From Chamaecrista fasciculata (taxonomy: Eukaryota > Streptophyta > Magnoliopsida > Fabales > Fabaceae), in assembly GCA_003254925.1 (NCBI GenBank), contig QANZ01035224.1, forward strand, positions 138,942 to 202,941: 64,000 bases of DNA, written 5' to 3'. This document shows, in pieces, positions 1-12,173 of the stretch (position 1 is the stretch's first letter; each line of letters opens with the position of its first letter). The notes under the pieces were generated by a model. The model was not told where the DNA came from. It made no database searches and worked only from the letters and a program-made list of their open reading frames with translations. The translations under genes and the position numbers were made by a program.

Positions 1-48
1 GTGTAGGAACAGTTGGATTAATGATTGTACCTAGTGTAAGTGGGAGTT

Positions 49-2179
49 TGATGGAGATTGTGCCCTAAGGCCAATCATTTTATATGTATGGACATATTGT
101 TTGACTGATTTATGAATGATAAATTATGTCGTTATCATATTATTAGCATGTTTACTGTGATAACAATCATTGATTAATTATGTGATAATTATTCTAAACT
201 GTCCCTGATTGATTATTCACGTGGGAACGTGAATGAACTAAGACCAGCATGACTTCGGTGTATGGAGATACACGCATGTGATGCTTCTTGAGAGTAATGA
301 TGCAATTATGTAAAGGGTTACAAGTTGATGGACCGACCCGGAGAGTTCTTCATGAGTTTAGTCATGAGCTAGCTTCTCCTGTACACCTATCACGATGCCC
401 TTAGACCTGAGGTCTTCATTATTCCGGCGTTGTAGATGCTGAACTTTGGCCTAGTCCAACGTTTCCCGTAACAGGGTAGCCATACAGGCTAGGTACGGGT
501 TTAGTTGTTTGCCGTGCTGAGGAATGTGGTTGATCAATAAGGAATTTTGTCCCTCATTAAGTTGAGAGATATTTGACTGGGCCCCTCGATGAGTTTGTCC
601 AAGGAATGTGTGGCCACATAGAGTGATGGGACTAACTCAAGGAATCGAGAAAGTTATGGTTTGGATTACAAGGATGACTTTCCCATGCCTTATCCATGAC
701 CAAAATATCGTGTGACAATAGGGATTATGACAAGGTGGTACTAAAGTTAAGTCGTTATTGTTAAAACGATAACTCACGTGTTTTGGGTAGTCGTGATGGC
801 TTGCTAGAGTCCGCTCTCGACTTGTGAGTCATAGAGATGGCTTGCTGCCAATTTCACGTGAGGCCTGCTGGGTCACACATGAGCAGGATCAAGATACTGT
901 TATGGGACACGAATTAGGGTAATTCGTGAGTCACTTTAGTGACACAATTTGAGAGATAGTTGAATGTCTTAGGACATGAAGTCTTGTCTTAAATAAAATC
1001 TACATTTGTGATATTTAAATTTGTTAGACAAGTTTAAATATATTAGTTGTTAAATAGTTAATTTGATTAATCTATTTACAATTGAATTCTTGTTTTAAAT
1101 ATTGGGGAATAATGAATTGACTGAGTCCCCTAAGAGTTATGGGATTATTGATTCATTAAATTCTCTAATATTGAAGGATAAAAAGAGGAGGGTGGCGCCT
1201 CACTCTTGAATTAATTAATGAAATATGATTTTGTTAATTTGAATTCAAGATTTAAATTTGAATTCAAGATTTGAATTTGAATTAAGATATTAGGGTAATA
1301 TTTTAATTCAATTTGTTAAGGATATTAATAAGATTATAACTTCCTAAGAATTAGGTTTGTTATCTTATTTATTAAATTCCTATAAAAACACTAAGGGGTG
1401 GCGCATTTATTCAAGATTCAAATGCAAGATTTGATCTTGCATTTTGAATTTCAAGAATGCATTTTGAATTTAAATTAAGATATTAGTGTAATATTTTAAT
1501 TAAGAATTCAAATCCTCTTGACTCACTCCAACCAATGGGAAGTGTGCTTTCAAGATTTGGATTTCAAGATATGATCTTGAAATTTAAATTGAGATTGCCT
1601 TTTAATCTTGTATTATGATATTAATGTAATTTTATAATCAAGATTTGGGGATTCCCTAATCAGATTAGTAATTCCCTATTTTCAAGAGTGAGACTCTATA
1701 AATACCACCCTAAGTCGCCTAAACCAAAAGAGAAAAAAGAAGGAAGAAAAGTTCGACCTAACCCTAAAGTTTAGGCAAAAAGTCGACTTGGGTGTGTGAG
1801 GAAGAGAGAGAGGCGCCAAACCCCAGAGTTAGTGACCAAGAAATTCTTTCTTGGTGCGCCACTTTGGGTTCTTGGATATTTCAAAAAGTGTTCTTTAAAT
1901 TCCAAGATTGTAGATCCGTTCCCATAATCTCTTGGAGAAGAGATTGGAGGCTAGCACCTGAGTATCTGCCAAACTGTTCGTGTGTATTACCGGCAGGGGA
2001 AGGACACGAGTCTGTGGACTTCTTGGAATCGCGTTTTTCAAAAGCAACCGTCTGATTTAGGTAAACGTCCTTTTCTTCTGGTATAAACACAAGTAGTGGA
2101 TCCTATGGAGGAAATTATAAGTTTTGTAAAAATTTTAATTTTACCTTTTCCGCTGCATTTTTCTCCATAATCTCCAACA
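49..2179 (+). mobile_element. 3' LTR of an Angela-like Ty1/copia retrotransposon
   Basis: The LTR opens TGATGGAGATTGTGCCCTAAGG and closes AATCTCCAACA, matching the start and end of the second copy at 2601-4660. The 48 bases in front end in a purine-rich tract (AAGTGGGAGTT), the form of the polypurine tract before 3' LTRs of Angela-lineage Ty1/copia elements. I therefore infer that this is the 3' LTR of a full element whose internal domain lies left of the window. No 5-bp duplication is found across the two edges, which fits because the matching copy would be at the far 5' LTR. The downstream 5-mer is CATCT. An 87-codon open frame near the LTR end is probably not a gene. Confidence 0.72.
1697..1704 (+). 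promoter_or_regulatory. LTR TATA box
   Basis: TATAAATA lies about 480 bases before the LTR end in an otherwise AT-rich but structured segment. It is followed by a transcribed-looking leader (AACCAAAAGAGAAAAAAGAAGG). This is the expected place for the U3/R promoter of a long copia LTR. Inferred from position and sequence only. Confidence 0.4.
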
Positions 2180-5100
2180 CATCTTATCATTAATAAAACG
2201 AGTATTGCTCATTACGAGTTCTCTTTACGTTCAGGTCTGCTGTTAGATGCTTACCTTTTTTCAAAACGCTAAAAGCGAACAAAAAATTCGAATGGACCAA
2301 GGAATGCGAAGAAGACTTCCAAGAGTTGAAACAAAAGACCCAATGATGATTCAATATGCACAAAAGGCGAAGAAAATCATTGAAAGCTCTGGAATTGAAG
2401 CCACGTTCCAGCACATTTCGAGAAATGACAACGCCAGAGCAGACGCCCTGGCCAAATTGGTGTCCAAAACAACCAAAGGAGGCAGGGACTCCATCATCAA
2501 AACAATTCTAAGAAAACCTTCAATCCTGGAAAAGGAGGTTCTACCATCAGAAGAGATAGAAGACTGGAGAACACCAATATTCAAATATTTGGCCACCAAC
2601 TGTTGGAGATTGTGCCCTAGGGCCAATCATTTTATGTGAAATGTTATGAACATTTGATTTAATTTATTGAGATAAATTATTTTGTTATCATAATTAGCAT
2701 GTTTACTATGATAGCGTCCGTGATTAATTATGAGATAATTAATCTAAACCTGTCCCTGGTCGATTGTTTTCGTGGGAGCGAAAATGAACTAAGACCAGCA
2801 TGACCTTGGTGCATAGAGATGCATGCACTAGATGCTGGAACGAGAGTCATGGTGCAACTGTGTAAAGGGTTACAAGTTGCTGGACTGACTCAGAGAGTCC
2901 TGCATGGGTTTAGTCATCAGCTTGCCTCTCCTGTACGCCTGTCACAACGCCTTAGACCTGAGGTCATCATTATTCCGGCGTTGCAGTTGTCAGACTTTGG
3001 CTTAGTCTAACGTTGCCCGTAACAGGGTAGCCATAAGGGCTAGGTACGGGTTTGGTTGATTGTCGTGCTGAGGAATGTGGATTGACCAAGATGGGATTTT
3101 GTCCCTCATTAGATGGGAGATATCTAACTGGCGCCCTCGATGAGTCTGTCCAAGGAAAGGAGTGGCCACTCAGGAAATTGGGACTAACTCAGGAAATCGA
3201 GAAAGTTGAGGTTTGGATTATGGATGACTTTCCTGTGCCTAATCCATGACCAAGATATCGTGTGACAATAGGGTCTATGACAAGGTGGTACTAAGGTTAA
3301 GTCGGTTTTGGTAAAAACGATAACTCGCGTGTTTTGGGTAGTCGAGATGGCTTGCTAGAGTCCGCTCTCGACTTGTAGGTCATAGAGATGGCTTGCTGCC
3401 AACTTCACGTGAGGCCTGCTGGGTCACACATGAGCAGGATCAGGACATCGCTTAAAGGGACACGAATTAGGGTTAATTCGTGGGTCACTCCGGTGGCACA
3501 ATTTAAGACACAGCAAAATGTCTGGGACATTTAGTCTTGTCTTAAATAATCTACAGTTGTGTGATATTTAAATTTGTGGGACAAGTTTAAATATAATAAT
3601 TGTTAAATGATTAATAGGGATTAATTATTTACAATTAAAGTATTAGGGAATAATAATTCAGATAAGATTCCTAAAAGTTAAGAAATTATTGATTTATAAA
3701 ATTCCCCAATATTACTTGAGGGTGGCACCTCATATTTGGTTTTTGGATTAATAAAATTGTTTTATTAATTTAAATAATAAGTTTGAATTCAAAAGATTTG
3801 ATGGAGATATCAAAAGATTTGAATCAAATATATTTGGTGATATCTCAACTCAGAATCTTTGGAAAATCTTGACTTCCTAATTGTTAGGATTGTTTTTTAT
3901 TTATAAAATTCCAAGATAAATAGGAGGAGATGGCGCATTGCTCTGTGGGTCCCATGGGAAGATTTGATCTTCCAATTTGATTCTCAGAGATTGCATTTTG
4001 AATTTAAATTGATATATTAAGGTAATATTTTAATTAGAAATTCAAGTCCTATAATTATAATATTATTGGAATATCATAATTTAGGATTATTAAAATCAGC
4101 AAAAATATTATATTTAAAAGGGGAGCAAGTCGACTTGCCCCAACCCTAGCTCACTTTGTGATTTTTTCTTCCTTCTTGTAGAGAGAAAGAAAAATCGCAC
4201 TTTAGTCTTAGAGAGAGGAAAATCGACATTTGCCTAAGGTGTTAGGAAAATTCGAATTCCACCATTAAAACTAGGGCTTTTGTGAGAGAAGGAAAAACAA
4301 GAAGGAGTTCTTGTGGGGTTTCCTTCTGTGTGCCACTTTTGCTATTGGATTCAAGAAGGAGTTCTTGAATTCAAACATTGTAGAACGAGTCCCTGGTTCT
4401 TTTGGAGAAAAGAACGGAAGGCTAGCACCTTGGTGCCCGGAAAACTGTTCGTGTGGATCACCGGCAGAGGGAGAATACTGTGAGTGGACTCCTAGCACAC
4501 GCCTTGTAAAACCAACCGATTGAAACTCGTGAGGTATACCACTATCTTAACAGGTTTTAAATTCAACTAGCGGATCCGTTCGGGAATTTTGGGACTTGGC
4601 GCATTTTATTTAAGTTTTTATATTTGCTTCCGCTGCGTTAGGCGCCTAGAATTCCCAACACCAGCGTCGTTCCCTCAGACAAGGGCGAAGCCAGAAAGGT
4701 TACCAGAAGATCTGGCAGATACTTCATAAGGCAAGGCACCCTCTACAAAAAAAACTTCAGTCACCCTGGAGCCAAGTGCATAGCAAGAGACGAGATCAAC
4801 AGAGTGTTGACGGAGATCCATGAGGGACTATGCGGAAGCCATCAAGGCCCAACGGCAATGAGGATGAAAATACAAGAGCGGGTTACTACTGGCCTACAAT
4901 CCAGCATGATGCTGAGAACGTTGTCCGTTCGTGCGAGAAATGCCAGAAATACGCTAACATGATCCATTCACACACTGCACCCGTAAACGCCATCACTTCG
5001 CCATGGCCATTCGACCTTTGGGGGATCGACATAGCAGGGTCATTCCCAATGGCAACGTACCAAAGAAAATTCCTCATAGTCGCTATAGACTACTTTACTA

Positions 5101-5863
5101 AGTGGGTAGAGGCGAAAGCCGTGGCGTCCATAATTACTGAAGCCATGGAAAAATTCGTATGGTAGAACATCATCATCAGGTTTGGCGTTCCAAACACACT
5201 AATCTCTGACAATGGTGCCCAGTTCACGAGTAAGAAATTCCAAGACTTCTGCAAAGTCTAGAAAATCCATCGCAAAACCACCTCAGTGGAACACCCTGCT
5301 ACAAATGGTCAAGTTGAATTGGCCAACAGGATCATCATACAAGGAATCAAAAAGAGACTGGAGTCAATTAAGGGAAGATGGGTTGATGAACTCCTCTCAG
5401 TACTATGGTCATACAGAACCACCGAGCAAACAGCCACAAAGGAAATGCCCTTTGCCTTGGCATACGGACATGAGGCAGTGATACCTGCTGAAATGAACGT
5501 CCCAACTGAAAGGATAATCAACTATCCAAGTACCAATGACACCAACTCCAGGCTCGAAGAGTTGGACAGCTTGGAAGAAAGAAGAGAAGTTGCAACCATA
5601 AGACAGGCTGCATACAACCAAATGGTTATGAAGTATCAGGACGCCAAAATCAAGCCCCGAACCCTCAAAGTAGGAGACTTCATCCTCAGAACTATGGAGA
5701 ATAACCAAAAAGACTCCAGACATTGAAAGCTAGGACCAAACTTGGAAGGACCATACAGGATTACTGAAATCCTACCTGGCAACGCCTTTAAGCTGGAAAC
5801 CTTTGAAGGAAAGCCACTTCCAAACGCTTGGAACATGGCCAAACTTAAATTTTATTTCCCTTA
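2180..5863 (+). pseudogene. Ty3/gypsy pol remnant (RT/RNase H to integrase), Tat-like, interrupted by a solo LTR
   Basis: Several frames together encode the end of reverse transcriptase (LPFFKT, then a FEWT motif near 2290), the end of an RNase H domain (NARADALAKL near 2430), and integrase. The integrase shows a zinc-finger HEGLCGSH and CEKCQK, then the core with Asp in GIDIAG, Asp in ISDNGAQF and Glu in NGQVELAN, and a C-terminal part ending at the TAG. Breaks seen: a deletion around 2335 that joins the RT end to late RNase H, the solo LTR at 2601-4660, a one-base frameshift near 4873, in-frame stops near 5163 and 5260, and a frameshift or stop near 5725. The protein would have copied and integrated retrotransposon DNA; it cannot do so now. 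The downstream antisense ORF suggests the Tat lineage. Family assignment is sure, lineage less so. Confidence 0.85.
2601..4660 (+). mobile_element. Solo LTR of an Angela-like Ty1/copia element inside Ty3 pol
   Basis: The edges are TGTTGGAGATT and TTCCCAACA. The copy aligns through most of its length with the LTR at 49-2179: same opening, same middle motifs such as the CTGAGGTC and TCGACTTG segments, and the same late segment reading CTGTTCGTGTG. The 5 bases on either side are CCAAC and CCAGC, a target duplication with one mismatch. Ty3 pol coding resumes in register directly after the second CCAGC. No internal domain is present, so this is a solo LTR left by LTR-LTR recombination. Short open frames inside it look non-coding. 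Confidence 0.85.
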
Positions 5864-6409
5864 GTAAGGAAGCTTTGTAATAATCAAAGAAGGCCATTGA
5901 GCCATTGTACTGAGATTTTAAATCAATAAAGTACATTTCTTTCTCTAACACAGTGTGTTAATTGAAATAAGTTGCTCGGGGGGACGCCCTCGGAACAGAA
6001 ACAAAAAGGCCCTCAAAGGCGCCTTGTGAGTATGACACTCACCAACCAAGCGGATGCCCTCCCTTGGATGACTAGTCAAAAACAAAGCGTAAAATATGCA
6101 AACGCTCGAAGGGTGCCCAACACGAGATAACACTTTAACGTGCAAAAACGATAAGGCAATAAACTCAAAGCGTGGAAAGCACGAATAAAGTATATCAAAC
6201 ACAACATGCAAATCAGGGAAGAAAGAGCTATATGCAAATATGGCATAAATTATATCGTAATTATATGGGCGACATCGCCCAAAATGTTAAAAAGTGGCAC
6301 GAAGGCCACACCATCGAAATTTTAATGTGGCGCGAACGCCACCACAAATCCCAAAAATAATTAAAAAGGGCGCGCAGGCCCAAGGAAAAATAAACATAGG
6401 CACACGGGC
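5864..6409. mobile_element. Ty3 element spacer between pol and antisense ORF
   Basis: A non-coding stretch follows the pol stop. It contains an AATAAA at about 5925 and GC-richer short repeats in which GCGCC and GCCC recur. Position between pol and the antisense ORF suggests it belongs to the Ty3 element. No gene is supported here. Confidence 0.45.
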
Positions 6410-7949
6410 CTAGACATCGGCAGGGGTGTCCTCAGCAATCTCGACCAAAGGGGCTTCCTCGGTATCACCACCAGTAGGGGCGCCATCATCTGCACCATCA
6501 TCAGCATCAACGCCCGCATCCTCGTCCGCGTCATCATCCGCTGCGTCATCACCCTCAACGGTTCCATCTGCGACGTTGTCCTCACCCTCAGCAACGTGAA
6601 CATTAGCACCTTCACCTCTAGTGATCCCGGCGTCCTCGGCTCCCTGGGAATCCTCGCCTGGAAGGGGAACCACGCAATTAAGGAACCAAGAGAAGTCCTC
6701 ATCACCCCCCGATTCGTATCCCTTCAGCGCATAGTTCTCAGGCATTCTTGGAATCTTCAGCGCAGGGTCAGCGTCTATAGGGTCGCGAATCAACTTGCCA
6801 TCTACTATCTTCTTTCGGGCAAATTCCTGAGATATCGAAGTCCGAATTCCTCAGCCTCAAGTGCTGAATGGCGTTCCTGAAGCCCAAATAATTATATTAG
6901 GAGCCCTTCCAGTTGATCTGTTGCATGGCCAAGTCCTTGAGTGCCACGTAGGCGTCCTTGCAATTCTTAACAATCGGCTACCAGATCAGCGACCTTCTTG
7001 TTAAGCGCATTAAGGACGCCAGTGGTCTCTTCCAGCTGTTTACCCCTTCGCTCAAACCCGGTTTGGAAGGAATCCCGAGATGCCTTTATCGGGTCTAATT
7101 CCTCTGTTAGCTCCTCCACAGCGCGACGCAATTTTTTGGCGTCCGCGCGCGCATCATCCCGCTCCGAGATGAGGTCTCTTCTGGAAACATTGTTGGCCAA
7201 AACCTGGAGCGACGCCGCCAGGAAAAATTGAGCAGACTCCTCAGAGGGATCCTGGGTATTCTCCGTGGACGCCCGAGCCAAGTCATCCCGCTTGACCGTC
7301 ACTGCCTCAGACAGACAGTTGGCCAGAACCTCCAAAGCGTCGAAGTTTCCAGCCTTTGGAGCAGCTGGAATGAGAGGAACTTCACTTGAAGGTCGCGCAC
7401 GCTTTCGCGATGCTGCCTTCCCACCCTTGGGCGCAGGAGCAACAGTTTCTTTTTTCCTGCTATTAGGATTAGCAGGAGGACTTGGGACATCAGCAGGATC
7501 ACGGATGGTAAGATTCCCAAGCTTCCTAGGAACGGAAGCAGACTTTTTCTTCGAGGGCGCCACCGCCTTCTCTTTGCCTTTATCCTCGAGCGGGAATTTT
7601 TTCCTGATCACATCGGCCAAAGAAGCCTCATCCACTGCAAGAAAAGTAAAGCGAAACTTGAGAATAGTCACCATAGGCTAAAAATGCACATGCAAAGAGA
7701 AAAGAAAAAGGCACATACAACGTTTGGCGTCAAAAAGGTCTGTGGTGATCAACCGCAACGCCGCCAGGCGTTCGTCAACAAATCCCTCCAATTGCACTCA
7801 AATGGCCCTATACGAGGCCTTCTCCAGGACAAGGGGAACATGGCGCGCTCATCTGACGAACGTACCCAAAATGGCCGCTCGGCCCCAGACTCTTCAATAA
7901 AAACGAACTTCTTTTGCCACTCTTTCGGATTGTTGGTGGCATGAGTCAA
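6410..7949 (-). pseudogene. Antisense additional ORF of the Ty3 (Tat-like) element, two exons, broken
   Basis: On the strand opposite to pol lies a gene-like unit. An upstream exon (7949 down to about 7722) encodes NPKEWQKKFVF and FPLSWRRP, reminiscent of the plant 'putative gypsy type transposon' domain. Then comes a probable intron with a TTTTCTTGCAG acceptor at about 7636-7646 and a donor near 7720. The second exon is Lys/Ala/Pro-rich with an Arg/Lys-rich stretch (KAASRKRARPSSE) and a long charged, coiled-coil-like segment (SERDDARADAKKLRRAVEEL). After frameshifts between 6967 and 6800 it ends in an Asp/Ala-rich acidic tail. Extra ORFs, some antisense, between pol and the 3' LTR are known from plant Tat-lineage elements such as Retand and Grande; their function is unknown. 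The frameshift in the first exon near 7770 and stops near 6970 and 6890 make this a relic. Confidence 0.6.
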
Positions 7950-8560
7950 AATCTGTGGATGCCCACGACGTCTGTAGTAGGATATAAAGCAGTTATCCCC
8001 CTAGCGAGGGTAGAAGAAGTACAAAAATAAGCAAGTTGTGGCGACAACGCCATCCCTCCTACACTTGGCAATGAAACCGAGCAAGATGTGCCATACCTAG
8101 TGTGGGTTGAGTGATTGATCTTAATCTAATATTTTCTACCTTTACTTGATTGATTGTGTTTAAGTATAAATGCATCGTTGGGTGTGGTACATAAACTTAT
8201 CTATTTAAAGATATCTTCTACTATGTTTTGTTGAGCAGGGAAGGCCGAGTTCAAGATACCTCTGTGGGATGCGTTTCTTGTTCATTATTTACCGTTTACT
8301 AGATAATTCATTCTTTACTTTACTCTTAACCTTAGTTACTACAATTCACTCTTATAAGCCTGTCCCGTGTTCACTAAGACTTGTTCTAATACAATCATTG
8401 TTAAAATTCCTAGAAGTTCCGCAAGAGATTCGACCTTGGGTTAGCATCTATACTATATTTTAATAAATATAGTTTATACTTGCGAGGCTCGAGTATAAAT
8501 TTAATTTGACTCCGTTTGACACTTCACGACAAAGTGCCCAGTCAACAACGAACAGTGGTG
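7950..8560. mobile_element. Probable LTR remnant of the Ty3 element
   Basis: There is no coding potential beyond a 64-codon frame. The segment near 8418-8500 (AAGAGATTCGACCTTGGG, then ATACTTGCGAGGCTCGAG) resembles sequence close to the inner edge of plant Tat/Athila-type LTRs. LTR edges and a primer-binding site are not identifiable, so the call rests on position and this resemblance. Confidence 0.35.
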
Positions 8561-9036
8561 CAGGAGGGAAGATCGGAAGGGATAGGTTTGGATTTGAGAC
8601 ATTTGGATTTTCTGGGTGAACTCACCGGCGAAGAAGAAAGAAGGAAACGGTGGTGGTGGCAGCGGTAGGAAGATGAAGAAGAAAGAAAGAAAGAGAAGAA
8701 GTAGGAGTTTTGTGTGGAAAGACCAAAGCGTGTGTTTTGGTTAGGGGAGAGTGTTATTTTTTATTCTTATGTCGATTTGGCAAAAATTGCATATGTAACA
8801 CCTTTTTTTCAGTTTAACTGGTGTTGATGTAGCAGTTAATGTGTCATGTCAGCACTTAAAGGTCCAACTAAGCCTAGTAACATGCCACACCAGCTTTTTT
8901 GGCACGACTAGGTGACGGAAGAACCATTTTGCAGCGAGTTAGCATAATTCAGGGACCAGGTTGTACAATTTCGTAAATCCAAGGACCAAACTACCAGCAC
9001 CTGCAAAATTCAAGGACCAAAATGCTAGTTTACTCA
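8560..9036. mobile_element. One-ended TIR (MULE-like) element fragment
   Basis: The right part ends in repeated 'AAGGACCAAA' phrases (AGGGACCAGG, AAGGACCAAACTACC, AAGGACCAAAATGC), the hallmark of long terminal inverted repeats of plant MULE-type elements. The matching left arm is not found. The left part is a purine-rich, GC-richer block (8620-8700, GAAGAAGAAAG repeats), possibly captured or simple sequence. Incomplete element, probably truncated on the left. Confidence 0.4.
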
Positions 9037-10626
9037 TTGACTTTTTCTTTCTTTACAATTAACTCTTTCGTAGATTCTTTTTTTTTAACCATTATTATCA
9101 TAATTTGTGTCATTTGATCTTCTTTTTTCAATAAGATTTCATTATATCTCTATTTAAATTTTAAGATTTTCTTACTATCTGATTTATGTGTCATATTTAA
9201 GTTCTCTTTCATATTTAATTCTCACTCTTATTTCATAATATATCCAGATCAATAAGATGATGAATCATACTTTAAATTAGTTAACTACATCTAGGATTAG
9301 GTGAGATTATAGAAATTTTAACATTAAAAGTCTAATTGACAAACCGTATCGATGAATATGTATATTAATAATTTTATTTATTTGATGATTTTAATTAGCT
9401 ATCTTTTATATTTTATATTAATAAATAGTTTATATTTTTAAGAATTTTAATAATAGTTTAATTAAAAAGTACATTACACATCCCACCCTACAAAAGCTAG
9501 TTATTAGCCTAGAAGGAAATAAATAAATCTCATGGGATGAGAGAGTGCATTTAACCTTTCATTACAAAGAAAGCAATTTAACTCTAATAATTATGCCATA
9601 AATTCCTTAACATCGAGAATTCTCTTCTTAAATTGATCCTTTGTAATTTCTTTTATTATTAATTATTAATTATTAATGTCAATTCTTTCGAATAATATTT
9701 AAATAAATTGATCATTTGATATGGTTGATTAAAAATGTAACAGATCTAAATGTAATTTATTTTGTTATCCATGTTATAAGAATTTACATATAATCTCTAA
9801 ATTTTTCTTTTCATAAATTCATTATCTCATAAATATAGATAAAAAATTATTAATGTGTCTAATTGTTTTTAAAGTTTATTTATTATTAATTCCTCAAAGT
9901 TTCATATTTTAGTCAACTTAATCCTTTACTCTTATTTTATTAAATGAATTGACGACATGATTTATGTGCCTAATGACATAATATAAAATTCATAGAATAA
10001 AAAAATTTAAGTCCTAACTCAAATTAAAAATCACGACATAATCTATTGTTAATGAGAAAACTTACTATATAATCCTTGAATTTATATTGAATCAATAAAT
10101 CATTCGAAATATACGACTAGCTTAACTTACCAAGCCTAGTATAAATAAGGCTACAACAAGCAAGCTTTCCCCTTTCGTTGTGGGTTGCACCTCACCGCAT
10201 GCATGCACGGAATGAAATGAGTGATTTCTTGAGATATTACAATCGCAAATGATTTGATCTTTGAGTTATATTCAATGATTAAAAATTATAAATTTAGTAC
10301 ACATTTTAGGAATAAAATAATATAAAATTAGTACAATTTTGAGATTTAAAAGTATAAAATTAGTTCAAATTAAGTAATCAAATAATCATAGAGACCAAAT
10401 CGTTGACAATTAAAATATTTCAATAATAAAATCGTGTATTTTGATTTTTCAAATACATATTCATTGATTTATGATAAATTTAAGGCCAAATAATAAGTTT
10501 TGTTAATTTATCATGAGTATAGACTATAGACAAATGATTAACTTGACTATATACAATTTTAGAGATAATATTAATCGTAAGTAAATTTTGAAGACGAGAC
10601 TAAAAGTTAATATAAACTTAAAAAAG
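9037..10626. other. AT-rich intergenic DNA, no gene seen
   Basis: Very AT-rich, with many short homopolymer runs and no open frame or RNA gene that I can support. A slightly GC-richer patch (10140-10215) contains CACCGCATGCATGCACGG but nothing recognisable. Confidence 0.6.
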
Positions 10627-10902
10627 GTATTACTAAAGTACTCTCGACATCCCTGGAATATCAGATCAGTTTCAGTTGTAATCACAAATTTTTTTTGGGT
10701 CAATTGTACCCTCAAAATATGTTATTAGTTTCAGTTATATCCCAATTTTTTTTTTGTCAATTATAGCCATAATCTTTTTTCTTTGTGCCAATTATACAGT
10801 TGACTCAAATATGAAATATCGAGGGTACAATTGACCAAAAAAAGTTTAGTAACTGAAACTGACTGCATATTTTAAGGGTACTAGAACTAGAAGTACTTTT
10901 GC
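10627..10902. mobile_element. MITE-like inverted-repeat element
   Basis: The two halves are inverted relative to each other: left AAAGTACTCTCGACA and TTTCAGTT...GGGTCAATTGTACCCT; right GAGGGTACAATTGACC, AACTGAAACTGA and GAAGTACTTTTGC. Length about 275 bases, no coding. Similar right-end sequence recurs at 36330-36360. Exact ends and target duplication not settled. Confidence 0.55.
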
Positions 10903-10925
10903 AAAAGATGTTTTTTTTTCTTTTA

Positions 10926-11321
10926 AGCTAAAGTGCACTTTTGGTCCCATAACTTTGGCAAAGGTTTCAATTTGGTCATATAACTTTTTTTGTTGCAATT
11001 TTGGTCACATAACTTCTATAAACGTCTTACTGTTGGTCCCAAGCTAATTTCCATCCGTCCCATAACTTCACCCATATTTGCCACATCATCATCCAACTCA
11101 GTATATCAGATCATCTTTAGCACAGATAATGGATGGAAATCAGTATTGGGACCAAAGATAAGACATTTTCAAAAGTTATGGGACCAAAATTGCAACAAAA
11201 AAGTTATGGGACCAAATTAAGACCTTTGTCAAAGTTATGAGACCAAAATTGCAACAAAAAAAGTTATAGGACCAAAGTGAAACCTTTGTCAAAGTTATGG
11301 GACCAAAAGTGCCCTTTACCC
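10926..11321. mobile_element. MULE-type MITE with 9-bp target duplication
   Basis: Left and right arms are inverted copies rich in 'TTTTGGTCCCATAACTTT' phrases. The same 9-mer, TTTCTTTTA, flanks both sides (10917-10925 and 11322-11330), as expected for Mutator-like elements. There is no transposase coding, so it is non-autonomous. It lies about 1 kb upstream of the CHIP start codon. Confidence 0.7.
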
Positions 11322-11348
11322 TTTCTTTTATCAAGCCAATAAAAAAAA

Positions 11349-11915
11349 GGCAAAACACCCTTTCGTGCCCCTAACGTTTGCGGTGATTTTCAGTTATGCC
11401 CCTAACGTTTCATTTGTGTCAGTTGTGCCCCCAATGTGAAACGTTAGTTTCAATTATGCCCCCAATTTCAATCATCCACAAAAACAAACACCATTTTTGC
11501 ACGATTTGAGCTCGATTTTGATCAGATTTCATATGGGTTTTAATTTTCGGACATCACAAACTTGATTCCTTGGATCAATTTCAAAGATTAAGTTTAAAAT
11601 AGCCCCAAATCCGAAGAAAATCGGACCCGATGAACCCCAAAAAGGACCAAAACGAAATGCAGCAAAACGAAGCATTTTTCTCAAAATTTCCATGTGCAAA
11701 ATGATCCTTAGGAGTCAAAAATGAGTACCCATATGAAATCTGATCAAAACCAAGCTCAAATCGTGCGAAAATGGTGTTTTTTTTGTGGATGATTGAAATT
11801 GGGGGCATAATTGAAACTAACGTTTCACATTGGGGGCACAACTGACACAAATGAAACGTTAGGGGCATAACTGAAAATCACCGCAAACGTTAAGGACACG
11901 AAAGGGTGTTTTGCC
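11349..11915. mobile_element. MULE-type MITE, about 190-bp TIRs, 9-bp target duplication
   Basis: The element starts GGCAAAACACCCTTTCGTG and ends CACGAAAGGGTGTTTTGCC. The arms stay inverted-identical, with few mismatches, inward to about 11538 and 11727. The 9-mer TAAAAAAAA flanks both ends; it is low complexity, so weaker evidence than the TIRs. Apparent open frames inside are products of the palindrome. Confidence 0.75.
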
Positions 11916-12173
11916 TAAAAAAAAATATGTTTTTATCAATATCAATAATCAATAATCAATCATCAATCAATAAAATATTACATTCTAAAATCTACCCAAT
12001 CACAGCAAATTGTGAAGAAGTTACGTGCTCGGCATGTCAATTGATCTCTGCTCGTAAACCCAAAACTTATAAGCGAAGTCAATACAATTAGTGATTTACA
12101 AACCTCTGTGTTGGGCTTTCCTTCCCTTTTCGCGTTTCCTTGATTCTGGAAAATTCTCTCATTTTGTTTCCGC

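Noticed and set aside
1792-2055. 87-codon open frame in the first LTR
   Set aside because: It lies in the late part of a retrotransposon LTR. The other LTR copy has a different frame (4311-4523) at this place, so coding is not conserved.
49-4660. One retrotransposon bounded by the two similar LTRs
   Set aside because: The 421 bases between them are Ty3 RT/RNase H coding that continues into integrase beyond the second LTR, so the LTRs belong to two separate insertions.
7265-7681. 138-codon + strand frame
   Set aside because: Shadow of the antisense ORF on the other strand; composition is explained by the Lys/Ala/Pro-rich coding there.
11581-11868. 95-codon - strand frame
   Set aside because: Spans the palindromic arm and centre of a MITE; no protein motif.
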